Shown piece after piece: positions 45,001 to 52,555 of a stretch of 64,000 nucleotides of DNA. The DNA comes from Paractinoplanes ovalisporus. Lineage in GTDB: Bacteria > Actinomycetota > Actinomycetes > Mycobacteriales > Micromonosporaceae. The notes under the pieces are model-generated. The model was not told the DNA's origin. It worked only from the letters and a program-made list of their open reading frames with translations, and made no database searches. A program made the translations under genes and the position numbers. Location of the stretch: positions 310,001-374,000 of the forward strand of contig NZ_JAENHP010000003.1 of the NCBI RefSeq assembly GCF_016834655.1, given 5' to 3'. Every line of letters starts with the position of its first letter. The first letter of the stretch is position 1.

Positions 45001-45210
45001 ATGGTCGAGCTTTCCCCGGAGGACCACACCCGGCTGGCCCGTAGGTTCCCGTCGTTGGCCCAGGAGTTCGCACAGACGATGGCTGGGTTCGTCGGGGAAC
45101 AGAGATTCACCATCTACGGCGACCTGCTGGTCGAGATCGAGCGCGGAGACGATCTCGAAACCGGCTTCTTCCGAGTTACGGCCGAGGTTTCCACGGGTCA
45201 AGCAGAGTAA
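42025..45210 (+). CDS. SAV_2336-type vWA-like protein with tandem FhaA-N (DUF3662)-like domains
   Basis: 1061 aa. Residues 1-50 are a helical N-terminus; about 145-500 match SAV_2336-related proteins, with a vWA-like core (KWLDLALVVEATPSM) whose MIDAS Asp is replaced. Then come copies of the FhaA N-terminal domain (DUF3662): degenerate at about 555-635, clear at 656-775, 815-942 and 953-1056. Shared pattern: PVEIL-A-QRE, LVPN-F-V-LSP-D--RL, E--L--G-FRV. In FhaA this domain precedes an FHA domain and serves kinase-dependent envelope control; here it is multiplied without FHA. The ATG lies 2 bp after the MoxR stop. It is likely the vWA component of the system, extended as a binding platform. 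Confidence 0.85.
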   Translation: METARLLTALRAADPQLTPLEAAEALWLACAAGPLAGSARRVEAGTVPADEDDTPDPASPSPCAERPKSPAATERTSVRVPTDPGPSAQLAEGSPVSVPDASALPSSRAVQRALKPLKRRVPTARRLVLDEEATAQAIAETGTWAPVFRPASEKWLDLALVVEATPSMVPWDAMIDDLQKSLVQLGAFRDVRRWEIHASRRHPGLGVSRENRTPEGADARADRKPSELTDPSGRRMFFVVTDATSVSWRDGEGGKVLGSWSRHSPVVVLQPLPERLWHRTGLRTRQGTFHSTVPGGSTKDLRFVERRRRPRPLRPDETAVPVVEITPSWLRSWCSMVTGAYGDTTALAAAVVSATGNGGGALSAMPAEGGTADELLRRFQATASPQAFRLATLLSAVPLEPAVIRLVQRTMLPDSGPTHLAEVLLAGIVQAGAGGPAGYEFRPGVRGLLLDDLRVSEANQIVEAVSAYIESRGGLPGRAFPAVAALPGGAPSPVAGEPFAWVPADALHRLGLATESRAERPGAEAPAEADRPSDLRQRLPFLPDDLAVMVVAMFEEMVAHAPTVRPGSSAKFRLCLSFDDFRTIVPYMGDVRRELTELLTEAVSSTEVTVDPENAVRIDAETDLTAGHFRVEPLSEATVTTGQTTPPSAEYPDTPTVARFEGRLELLVGGDHRKAFKGVVHPVEILQAMQRETEEHRAPLAGGRTLVPNRFLVGLSPYDHARLAHYAAALAHELAQSEAEFIGEKNYVVYHDVIVEMEREEGLDSGMFRVTAEVLTEADDTQRQTNNLERGPALAVGEVPQRETGASFLSRLWGNRQSRRNAYEQLNQRLDNQVGGSWSTTVGEVIAPDELLRAMWDEAGSYTSRLAGRKVPVPGKYLIDLPQRDIDRLSFRLGTLAHELARAIVELIAERPDWTLQEGVVVEIALGAGLRAGSFRVQAEHRSSPSARAIPNHQAGTSTAVQPVQVLNALQREAEANKSVLPEGRILVPNHYMVELSPEDHTRLARRFPSLAQEFAQTMAGFVGEQRFTIYGDLLVEIERGDDLETGFFRVTAEVSTGQAE
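43990..45192. repeat. Three diverged FhaA-N-like coding repeats
   Basis: Unit 1 43990-44349, unit 2 44467-44850, unit 3 44881-45192, with a degenerate unit at about 43687-43929. Similarity is clear in protein (LSP-D, PVQVL/PVEIL, FRV) but low in DNA, so the duplication is old. Confidence 0.75.
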
Positions 45211-45223
45211 GGAGAACGAACAA

Positions 45224-45583
45224 GTGTCGAGGCTGATTCAGGTAGCGCTTCCGAGCGGCCAGGTCATCTGGGCCAACGTGGCCGAGGGGCCATCCGACGT
45301 CGGGGGCATGGACGCGCTCCGCAAGATCTCGCTGGACGACCTTCGTGACACCGTTGAGGGCGTGGCCCAGACGGTCGCCGGCGCGGTCGAGCGGATCGCC
45401 CCCGATCAGGTCGGCGTCGAGTTCGGCCTCGAGCTTTCCCTGAAGACCGGGAAGCTCACCAGCGTGCTGGCCGAGGCCTCCGGCAAGGCCAGCATCAAAC
45501 TCACCCTGAGCTGGAGCGGCGACAAGAGCCCCGCGCTGGCCGGAGACGGAGACGACAACGGAAACGACGACACCGGCGACTGA
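45224..45583 (+). CDS. Trypsin-co-occurring domain 1 (CU044_2847-like) protein
   Basis: 119 aa, a single Trypco1 domain: IQVALPSGQVIWANVAEGP, LDDLRDTVEGVAQTVAGAV, and VGVEFGLELSLKTGKLTSVL with KASIKLTLSW. The tail is acidic and disordered (DGDDNGNDDTGD). In this type of operon Trypco1 proteins travel with the trypsin-like effector and are thought to be bound or cleaved by it. GTG 45224 has AAGGAG upstream and lies 13 bp after the SAV_2336-type gene. Confidence 0.88.
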   Translation: MSRLIQVALPSGQVIWANVAEGPSDVGGMDALRKISLDDLRDTVEGVAQTVAGAVERIAPDQVGVEFGLELSLKTGKLTSVLAEASGKASIKLTLSWSGDKSPALAGDGDDNGNDDTGD

Positions 45584-45595
45584 CCGGCGCCCAAC

Positions 45596-46042
45596 TCAGA
45601 GTTTCTTCGTGAAGAACACGCGGGCGAAGTCGTGCTGGGTCTCGCGATGGGTCTCCACGTAGCCGCGGCGTGGGTAGTAGGTGATGTTCTCGGTCATGAC
45701 CTCGTTGGTGCAGAGGCGCACCTCCGGCCGGCCCAGGGTGTGTGCCTGCTGTTCGGCGAACGCGAGCAGCAGCACCCCGACACCCCGGCCCTGAGCCGAC
45801 GGCGCGACGGCCAGGGTTTCGATGTAGACGTGGTCGGCCGGTGTCTCCAGGTGGAGCACGCCGACGATCTCGTCCTCGTCAACCGCCACCCAGCAGCGGC
45901 CGGCGGCGACGATCGTGGCGTAGTCGGCGTCCATCGGCATCGGGCGGCGGTCCATGCGCGGGACGTAGATCTCGAACGCGCGCTCGACCACGTCGCGTAC
46001 GCGGGAAGCATCTTCGGGGCCCGAGGCCTGCCGCACATCCAT
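45596..46042 (-). CDS. GNAT family N-acetyltransferase
   Basis: 148 aa. Motif A VAPSAQGRGVGVLLLAFAEQQA holds the acetyl-CoA pyrophosphate loop (Q/R-x-x-G-x-G/A pattern). Substrate strand IETLAV, and ENITYYPRRGYVE is the C-terminal family feature. Small-molecule or protein acetylation; substrate unknown. Converges on the Trypco1 gene and overlaps nothing; 15 bp after the Hsp70-TIR gene end in the same direction. Confidence 0.9.
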   Translation of the reverse strand: MDVRQASGPEDASRVRDVVERAFEIYVPRMDRRPMPMDADYATIVAAGRCWVAVDEDEIVGVLHLETPADHVYIETLAVAPSAQGRGVGVLLLAFAEQQAHTLGRPEVRLCTNEVMTENITYYPRRGYVETHRETQHDFARVFFTKKL

Positions 46043-46057
46043 GCCCGGAATGATGCC

Positions 46058-48481
46058 TCAGCGCCGCCACGCGCCGACCGCCAGGACGACCAGCCCGGTG
46101 ACGAGCGCGATCAGACCGACGAGCATTCCCGCGTACGGCGACCGCAACCACCACCCGACGCCCGCCACCGCCAAGCCCGCTCCGGTCAGCACGAGGGCGA
46201 TGGAGGCGCCGCCCGCCGGTTCCGGGTCGGCGCCCTTGCTTGTGGGTGCCGGCGATGCCGCGTACGGGAGTGAAGGGTTGTCGAACTCCAGGCGGGTCCG
46301 GCCCACGCCGATCACGTCGCCGGGGTGCAGGGGCTCGCGACCGTTGACCCGGTGGCCGTTGAGCGTCGTGCCGTTGGTGCTGCCGAGATCGTCCACCAGG
46401 AACCGCCCGCCGGACGGGGTGATCTCGGCGTGGCGCCGGCTCGCGTACGAGTCGGCCAGGCGCAGGTCGCTGGCCGGTCCCGTGCCGATCACGGTGGCGC
46501 GCTGCACCGGCAGGCTGAACGCCGACGTCTCGCCGTTGGCGTGGGTGACCCGCAACGACGCCGCCGGCGCCGGAACGGCAGCCGGCGCCGGCGACCGTGG
46601 AGCAACAGGGGGTGACTGGCTCCACGCTGGAGCGCCTGGGGCGGCCGGCGCCGCGAGCGGAGGCCCGGAGGCGGCCGGCACCTTCGCGAAGTGCAGGCGA
46701 CGCAACTCCTCGGGGGGCAGACCCAGGTGCGGCGCCTCCGGCAGCGGATCCTCCCAGTACAGCGGCCTCACGAACGAAGGCCGCCCCAGGCGCAGGGCGC
46801 ATTCCCATTCCGCGCGACAGTATTCCGAGATCATGGAATTACTCGACCAGAAAAGCTGGAAGACGTCGGCCTCGGCGATCAGCTCGAGCAGCCGCGGGCT
46901 CCACTGCTCGCCGGAGCGCAGCGTCACGATGTCTTGCAGGTATTGGTCGCCCAGGGCACGGGCGGCGACCGCGAACTCCTCGACCACGGCCCGGTCGTGG
47001 CTCGAATAGGACGGAAAGATCTTGCGGTAGCGGCGGATCGGCTCGGGCCTGCGCTCGACCTCGACGTCGCCCAGGGTCACCGGCAGGGCCAGCGACACCT
47101 CACCGATCACGATCGGGCCGCACCAGACGCGCACGAACCCGCGGATCACCTCGGGCGCGGTCGGCGCCACGCGTAACCGGAAGGCCAGTTCGTGCACGGG
47201 TTCCTGCCAGTCGAGGACGGCCTCGCGCGGGTTGCACTCGACGCCGGGCAGTTCGGGGACGACCCGGATCTCGGTGCCGCGGGTCAGGGGCTGACGGGCA
47301 TCGACCGTACGGGGGGAAGGGTCTGCCCCGCCGAAGAAGCGCTCGGCCCGCTCCCGCACCTCGCGCACCGGGTCGATCGGGCCGGCGACCGGGTCGACCA
47401 CGGGGTCGGACTTGTGCGCGAAGACCAGCATCGACTCCCACCGGCCGGGCGGCAGGCGCAGCGGGCGGTAGACGGTGAACTGCACGTCCTCGTCGATCAG
47501 CGGCGCCTGCCGGCGGGCGATCAGCGCGCACCCCTCGGCGACCACCAGGTCGGGTTCCTTGACGGTGATCGGCTCATGGCCGGTCGCCTCGGTGAGCAGG
47601 GCGCTCAGCAGCGGGATGCGGCTCGCGGCGCCCACCAGCAGGACGGCGTCGACCGTGGACCCGCCGAGCACGTCGCGGGTGGCGCGCAGGGCCCGCTCCA
47701 GCGTCGGCCGGGCCAGCGACTCGAACTCCTCGCGGGTGACGGTCAGCGCGGTGTCGGCCAGCGGCACGGTCAAGGTTGTCGTGGTCTCGGACGAGAGACG
47801 TTCCTTGAGCGCGCGCACCTCCTCCCAGAGCAGCAGACGGGCCGTACGGTCGACCGGGGTGAGCGGATCTTTCAGCCGTTGCCACACCGTGCGGTCGGCG
47901 GCGGCTATCCGGCCTCCGATGAACTCGACGAGGTCGGTGTCGAGGCGGATGCCGCCCGAGTCTTCGACGGTCTCGAAGGCCACGGTCTCGAACCCGTCGA
48001 GCGTGCGGCGGAGCAGTCCCGCGTCGCAGCTGCTGGCGCCGGCGTCGAAGACCAGCAGCAGGCCGCCGACCGGGACGGCGTCGTCGTCGGCGTCCACCAG
48101 ATAGGCCCCGGCCGCCACCGCCTCGCTGACCACCTCGACGCCGGTCAGCCCGGCCCGGGTGACGGCCTCGGCCAGGGCGGCCCGCCGTGAGTTCTCCCAT
48201 TCGGGCGGGCAGCCGACGGTGGTCTCGACGAATTCGTTGCCGGCGGCCCGGTGCACCTCGGCCGCGATGCGGGCCAGGTGCTGCGGGAGCATCGAACCGG
48301 CCCACAGCGGGTCGCGGTGGCCGGGATAGACGGGGTCGGCCGACGACGGCATGCGGGGCGAGTTGCCGGCCAGGATCGGCCGTGGTCGCATCCCCGGTGC
48401 GCGCAGCATCGCCACCGTCGAGGCGGATCCGATGCTGATCCCGACCCGCCAGCCCCGCGCCGACAACGTCATGCCAGGCAT
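46058..48481 (-). CDS. Hsp70-like / TIR / FHA / transmembrane fusion protein
   Basis: 807 aa with four modules. Residues 5-325 form an actin/Hsp70-type ATPase: phosphate-1 loop VGISIGSASTV is degenerate, phosphate-2 FDAGASSCD and adenosine loop LVGAASRIP are clearer. Residues 345-475 are a beta-rich linker. Residues 484-600 form a TIR domain (IFPSYSSHD; SSNSMISEYCRAEW, with Glu in the NADase position). A Pro/Ala linker is followed by FHA (640-735; SRRHAEI, GSTNGTTLNGHRV) and two transmembrane helices (about 760-780, 785-803). Likely an ATP-gated, phosphothreonine-sensing, membrane-tethered TIR effector; this is inference. ATG 48481, or 48472 three codons in. Confidence 0.9.
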   Translation of the reverse strand: MPGMTLSARGWRVGISIGSASTVAMLRAPGMRPRPILAGNSPRMPSSADPVYPGHRDPLWAGSMLPQHLARIAAEVHRAAGNEFVETTVGCPPEWENSRRAALAEAVTRAGLTGVEVVSEAVAAGAYLVDADDDAVPVGGLLLVFDAGASSCDAGLLRRTLDGFETVAFETVEDSGGIRLDTDLVEFIGGRIAAADRTVWQRLKDPLTPVDRTARLLLWEEVRALKERLSSETTTTLTVPLADTALTVTREEFESLARPTLERALRATRDVLGGSTVDAVLLVGAASRIPLLSALLTEATGHEPITVKEPDLVVAEGCALIARRQAPLIDEDVQFTVYRPLRLPPGRWESMLVFAHKSDPVVDPVAGPIDPVREVRERAERFFGGADPSPRTVDARQPLTRGTEIRVVPELPGVECNPREAVLDWQEPVHELAFRLRVAPTAPEVIRGFVRVWCGPIVIGEVSLALPVTLGDVEVERRPEPIRRYRKIFPSYSSHDRAVVEEFAVAARALGDQYLQDIVTLRSGEQWSPRLLELIAEADVFQLFWSSNSMISEYCRAEWECALRLGRPSFVRPLYWEDPLPEAPHLGLPPEELRRLHFAKVPAASGPPLAAPAAPGAPAWSQSPPVAPRSPAPAAVPAPAASLRVTHANGETSAFSLPVQRATVIGTGPASDLRLADSYASRRHAEITPSGGRFLVDDLGSTNGTTLNGHRVNGREPLHPGDVIGVGRTRLEFDNPSLPYAASPAPTSKGADPEPAGGASIALVLTGAGLAVAGVGWWLRSPYAGMLVGLIALVTGLVVLAVGAWRR

Positions 48482-48497
48482 AGTGCCACGTGATCAC

Positions 48498-48521
48498 CCC
48501 ATTGCGGAGCGCCACAATGGG
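48498..48521. promoter_or_regulatory. Inverted repeat CCCATTG-N10-CAATGGG between cheB and the Hsp70-TIR gene
   Basis: Perfect 7-bp arms. It starts 1 bp after the CheB stop and ends 17 bp before the Hsp70-TIR start, both on the minus strand. It can be the cheB terminator hairpin or an operator of the downstream gene. Confidence 0.5.
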
Positions 48522-49118
48522 CTATCGATGGCCGCCGACGTGTTTGACGATGGCGTCGGCGATCGTGTCGAGGGCCAGGATCTGCTGCACGCGGCCGGTG
48601 GTGACGGCGGCCGCGGGCATCGACGGGAAGTCGGAGGTCGCCTCGTTCTGGGCCAGGATGGTGCCGCCGCAGTGGGCGATCGCCCGCACGCCGGCCTGCC
48701 CGTCGTGGCCCATGCCGGTGAGGATCACCGCGAGGGCGCGAGCCCCGCAGGTCACCGCGAGCGTCGACAGCAGCAGGTCGGCCGAGGGGCGGGCCGGCGG
48801 CAGCGGTCCGGTGGCGATCAGCCCGATGCGCGCCTCGGAGGTGACCAGCAGATGGTTCCCGGGCGGCGTGACCAGCACGTGGCCGGGGCGCATGAGGTGG
48901 TTGTTGGCGGCCTCCTCGACCGGAAGGCGGGCGGCGCGGGCCAGCACCGCGGGGAGCAGGCTGGCCCGGTTCGGATCCTGGTGCAGCGCCACCAGTACGG
49001 CCGCCGGCAGGTCGGCGGGCAGCGCGGCGAGCACGCGGGCCAGTGCCTCGACCCCGCCGGCGGAGGCGACGAGCGCGACGACCGGGAACGGGACCGGATA
49101 CGCGTCGACCGGCTGCAC
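48522..49118 (-). CDS. CheB-type methylesterase domain protein (no receiver domain)
   Basis: 198 aa, only the CheB catalytic domain: Ser19 in ALVASAGG, His46 in ALHQDPN, Asp in LTGMGHDG. CheB removes methyl groups (or amidates) from chemoreceptor glutamates. The usual N-terminal receiver domain is missing, so it cannot be controlled by CheA phosphorylation in the standard way. Two chemoreceptor genes lie 1.6 and 13 kb away. No cheA, cheW or cheY in the window. Confidence 0.88.
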   Translation of the reverse strand: MQPVDAYPVPFPVVALVASAGGVEALARVLAALPADLPAAVLVALHQDPNRASLLPAVLARAARLPVEEAANNHLMRPGHVLVTPPGNHLLVTSEARIGLIATGPLPPARPSADLLLSTLAVTCGARALAVILTGMGHDGQAGVRAIAHCGGTILAQNEATSDFPSMPAAAVTTGRVQQILALDTIADAIVKHVGGHR

Positions 49119-49127
49119 GCGGTCAGG

Positions 49128-50150
49128 TTACGCCGTCCAGCCGATCGAGGGCGCGATGTGCCGGGTGGTCGTTTCCAGAATCCGGGCGTTGTACGCCACG
49201 CCCAGCTGATTAGGCACGGTGAACAGGATCGTGTCGGCGGCCCGGACCGCGGCGTCGGCCGCCAGTTCCTCGGCGATCCGGTCGGGTTCACCCGCGTACG
49301 TCCGCCCGAACCGTGACCGCACCCCCTCGAGCAACCCGACCTGGTCGCCCTGGTCCTGGCTCCCGAAATAGATCCGGTCGATCTCCTCGGTGATCGGCAG
49401 GACGCTGCGCGACACCGAGACCCGCGGCTCCCGCGTGTGCCCGGCCTCTTTCCAGGCCGCCCGGAAGAGCGCGATCTGCTCGGCCTGCAGCTCGTCGAAC
49501 GGCACGCCCGTGTCCTCGGACAGCAGGGTCGAGCTCTGCAGGTTCACGCCGAGCCCGGCCGCCCACTGTGCCGTGGCGCGGGTGCCGGCGCCCCACCAGA
49601 TGCGCTCGCGCAGGCCGGGCGACTGCGGCTGGATCGCCAGACCGCCGCTGACCCCGGTGCGGGCCGGGTCGGTGCGGGCCACCACCTGACCCGAGATCGC
49701 CTGCAGGAAGATCTCCGTCTTGGAGCGGGCCAGGTCGGCCGCGGTCAGCCCCTCGGGCGGCTGGTAGCCGAAGACCTCGGCGCCGCGCAGCACCGTCTCC
49801 GGCGATCCCCGGCTCACGCCCAGCTGCAGGCGGCCGCCGCTGATCAGGTCGGCCGCGGCGGCCTCCTCGGCCATGTAGAGCGGGTTCTCGTAGCGCATGT
49901 CGATCACGCCGGTGCCGATCTCGATGCGGCTCGTGCGGGCGCCGATCGCGGCCAGCAGCGGGAACGGTGACGCGAGCTGGCGCTCGAAGTGGTGCACCCG
50001 GACGAACGCGCCGTCGACGCCCAGCTCCTCGGCGGCCTCGGCCAGCTCGATGGTCTGCAGCAGCGAGTCGGCGGCGCTGCGGGTCTGCGACCCGGAGGCG
50101 TCACGCCAGTGCCCGAACGACAAAAAACCGATCTTCTTCTTCACACCCAC
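49128..50150 (-). CDS. LLM class flavin-dependent oxidoreductase
   Basis: 340-aa bacterial-luciferase-like TIM barrel: GFLSFGHW at the start, GVDGAFVRVHHFERQLASPF, ISGGRLQLGVSRG and WWGAGTRATAQWAA. Uses FMNH2 or F420; the F420 route is common in this lineage but not provable here. ATG 50150 follows a modest ribosome-binding site. It ends 9 bp before cheB and shares its direction, but no functional link is evident. Confidence 0.9.
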   Translation of the reverse strand: MGVKKKIGFLSFGHWRDASGSQTRSAADSLLQTIELAEAAEELGVDGAFVRVHHFERQLASPFPLLAAIGARTSRIEIGTGVIDMRYENPLYMAEEAAAADLISGGRLQLGVSRGSPETVLRGAEVFGYQPPEGLTAADLARSKTEIFLQAISGQVVARTDPARTGVSGGLAIQPQSPGLRERIWWGAGTRATAQWAAGLGVNLQSSTLLSEDTGVPFDELQAEQIALFRAAWKEAGHTREPRVSVSRSVLPITEEIDRIYFGSQDQGDQVGLLEGVRSRFGRTYAGEPDRIAEELAADAAVRAADTILFTVPNQLGVAYNARILETTTRHIAPSIGWTA

Positions 50151-50238
50151 CCCAACTCACCCCGGACTCGGGCTGTTCCACCGGCATACCCGGCCGTACG
50201 GAGGGTAAGCCGCATCCGATATAGGAGGAAGAACCGAT

Positions 50239-50739
50239 ATGTTCCGTTCACTTGTGGTGGCTTCGGCTCTGACCGCAGCCTTGATTCCGGGCGCCGCCGC
50301 GCAGGCCGCGCCCCGTGACGCCGCGTACCTGCGCGTCGCCCACCAGACCAACCTGGCCGAGATCGCCGGCAACCGGATCGCGCTCCGGAAATCGCCCGAT
50401 CCGGACATCCGGGCGGTTGCCGTGCGGTTCATCCAGGACCACATGGCGATGGACGCCGAGGTGATCCGGGTCGCGGCCCTGCTGCAGGTCCGGTTGCCCG
50501 ACCTGCCCAGCGCCGAGCAGCAGGCCCTCGGCAACCGCTACGAAGCCACGCCCGCGAGCCTGTTCGACCCGCTCTATGTCTCGACGCAGATGGCCGGGCA
50601 CGCCAAGGCCCTGGCCGGTGCCCGCCAGGAGGCCGACCACGGCGACGACGTCCAGGTCCGCCAGGTGGCGGCGGCCGCCGTGCCGGTCATCGCCGCGCAC
50701 CACCACGCCCTCGACACGGTCGGCTACGGCCGGCCCTAG
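50239..50739 (+). CDS. Secreted DUF4142 protein
   Basis: 166 aa with an N-terminal signal peptide (hydrophobic SLVVASALTAALIPG, cleavage near AQAAP). The mature part is a helical DUF4142 domain (FIQDHMAMDAEVIRVAALL; HHHALDTVG) related to ferritin-like folds. AGGAGGAA precedes ATG 50239. Exported, possibly envelope-associated; function unknown. Confidence 0.85.
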   Translation: MFRSLVVASALTAALIPGAAAQAAPRDAAYLRVAHQTNLAEIAGNRIALRKSPDPDIRAVAVRFIQDHMAMDAEVIRVAALLQVRLPDLPSAEQQALGNRYEATPASLFDPLYVSTQMAGHAKALAGARQEADHGDDVQVRQVAAAAVPVIAAHHHALDTVGYGRP

Positions 50740-50743
50740 AAGA

Positions 50744-52366
50744 TCAGGGGCGTGTCGTGAGCTGGAACTGGTCGACGATCTGCTGCAGCTCGTGCGACAT
50801 CACCTCGAGGCGCTCGGCCGTCTGCTGCGCCTCGGCCACCCCGTCGGCGGTCACCTGAGCCGCAGTGGCCACGCCGGACACGTTCTCGGCGATCTCGCCC
50901 GACCCGGTGGCCGCCTCGACGATGTTGCGGCTCATCTCGGCGGTCGTGGCGGTCTGCTCCTCGACCGCCGCCGCGATCGTCGTCGAGTGCTCGTTGACCT
51001 GGCCGATGATGCCGCTGATGCGGTCGATGGCGCTGATCGCGGCCGTGGTGTCGTGCTGGATGGCCTGCACCCGGGCCGAGATGTCCTCGGTGGCCTTGGC
51101 GGTCTCCTGGGCCAGATCCTTCACCTCGCTGGCCACCACGGCGAATCCCTTGCCCGCCTCGCCGGCGCGGGCCGCCTCGATCGTCGCGTTCAGCGCGAGC
51201 AGGTTGGTCTGCTCGGCGATCGCGGTGATCAGCTTGACCACCTCGCCGATCTCGGCGCTGGAACGGCCGAGCTGACCGATGGTTTCGCCGGCCTCACGGG
51301 CGCTGTCCACGCCGCTGGCCGCGACCCCGGCCGCCTGGCTGGCGCTGCCCGAGATCTCGCGGATGGCGGCGTTCATCTCCTCGGTGCCGGCGGCCACGGT
51401 CTGCACGCTGCGCGAGACCTCCTCGGCCGACGACGCCACCAGGCCGGACCGGCCGGAGGCGCTGGCCGCGGCCTCGGCGATGCGGTTCGAGGCGGTGCTC
51501 AGTTCGCTGGAGGCGCCGGAGAGCGTGCGGCTGTGCTCGCCGATCCGGCCGAACGCGCTGACCAGGACCTCGAGCGTGCTGTTGACGGCCCGGCCCATCA
51601 CGCTCAGCTCGTCACGTCCGGCGTCCGGGGCCCGTACGGCCAAATTCTTGTCGGCCACCGCACGCAGGGTCGCCACCGTCGCGCTCAGCGGCCCCGTGAT
51701 GCTCCGGGTGACCAGCACCGCCAGCAGGGCGGCCAGCGCGAGTGCGAGCAGACCGGCCACGATCATGAAGTTGCGGGCGGTGTCCGCGGCCGACGTCGCC
51801 TCGGCCTTCGCCGCCGTGGCGTCGTCGGTGGTGAGCTGGGTCAACGAGTCGATCGCGGCGATCATGGCGCGCATCCGCTCGGTCGACTCGCCGGCCACCA
51901 GGTTCCCCGCCTGCTTGACCGCGCTGGGCGTGCCCGCCCGGAAGAGGCGGATGACCTCGTCGTCGACCGCCATGTACTGCTTGTACGCCTCATCGGCGGC
52001 GGCGACCGCGGTGTCCGCGGCGGCCGGCAGGTGGCTGTCGCGCAGGCCGGCGATGCTCGACTCGAATGCCTCGCTGGCGGTCACGAAGTTCTTGCGCTGC
52101 CCCACCGTGTCCGAACTGGCGCCGGTGACGCCGCGCACGACGTCGAAGGCGTAGCCGTTCTGCCAGCCGTTGAGGTCGGCGGTGCGGAACTTGGCGACCA
52201 GTGCCTGCCGGCGCAGGTCATCGGCGGCGGCGAACTCGTCGGTGGCCGCCGACGACCGGTGCTGCCCCCAGAGGCCGATACCGAGGGCGACGACCATGCA
52301 CAGGCAGACGCCGGTGAACGCCCCACCGAGGCGTAGGCCGATGCCGATGTTGCCGAGGAAGCGCAT
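50744..52366 (-). CDS. Methyl-accepting chemotaxis protein
   Basis: 540 aa. Transmembrane helix at 11-33 ([19 protein letters not shown]), a four-helix periplasmic-type sensor (about 35-180), second helix near 190-212 ([20 protein letters not shown]), HAMP (about 213-265), and the cytoplasmic signalling hairpin with [23 protein letters not shown] 52366 has GGGAGG upstream. Chemoreceptor for an extracellular cue; ligand unknown. It supports motile cells, as in Actinoplanes spores. Confidence 0.93.
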   Translation of the reverse strand: MRFLGNIGIGLRLGGAFTGVCLCMVVALGIGLWGQHRSSAATDEFAAADDLRRQALVAKFRTADLNGWQNGYAFDVVRGVTGASSDTVGQRKNFVTASEAFESSIAGLRDSHLPAAADTAVAAADEAYKQYMAVDDEVIRLFRAGTPSAVKQAGNLVAGESTERMRAMIAAIDSLTQLTTDDATAAKAEATSAADTARNFMIVAGLLALALAALLAVLVTRSITGPLSATVATLRAVADKNLAVRAPDAGRDELSVMGRAVNSTLEVLVSAFGRIGEHSRTLSGASSELSTASNRIAEAAASASGRSGLVASSAEEVSRSVQTVAAGTEEMNAAIREISGSASQAAGVAASGVDSAREAGETIGQLGRSSAEIGEVVKLITAIAEQTNLLALNATIEAARAGEAGKGFAVVASEVKDLAQETAKATEDISARVQAIQHDTTAAISAIDRISGIIGQVNEHSTTIAAAVEEQTATTAEMSRNIVEAATGSGEIAENVSGVATAAQVTADGVAEAQQTAERLEVMSHELQQIVDQFQLTTRP

Positions 52367-52555
52367 CACCTCCCGGACGTTATGTGGTGATCCACCGATC
52401 GGGGCGAAATCCCGTAAATGCCTGCGGGCGCACCAGTGTTTCCCCTGTGTTAACGCGGAGCGTGGTGATGATCGCACTGAGCGGAGGCGTCCGGGATGAT
52501 CAACCGTCGGTAACATTTCGCGGGTCCTTCACCTTTGACTCCCGAGGAGCCCGTT

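Noticed and set aside
52441..52520. GlnR box in front of glnII
   Set aside because: GTTAAC and GTAAC occur but not with the expected spacing of paired GlnR half-sites; mentioned only as a possibility.
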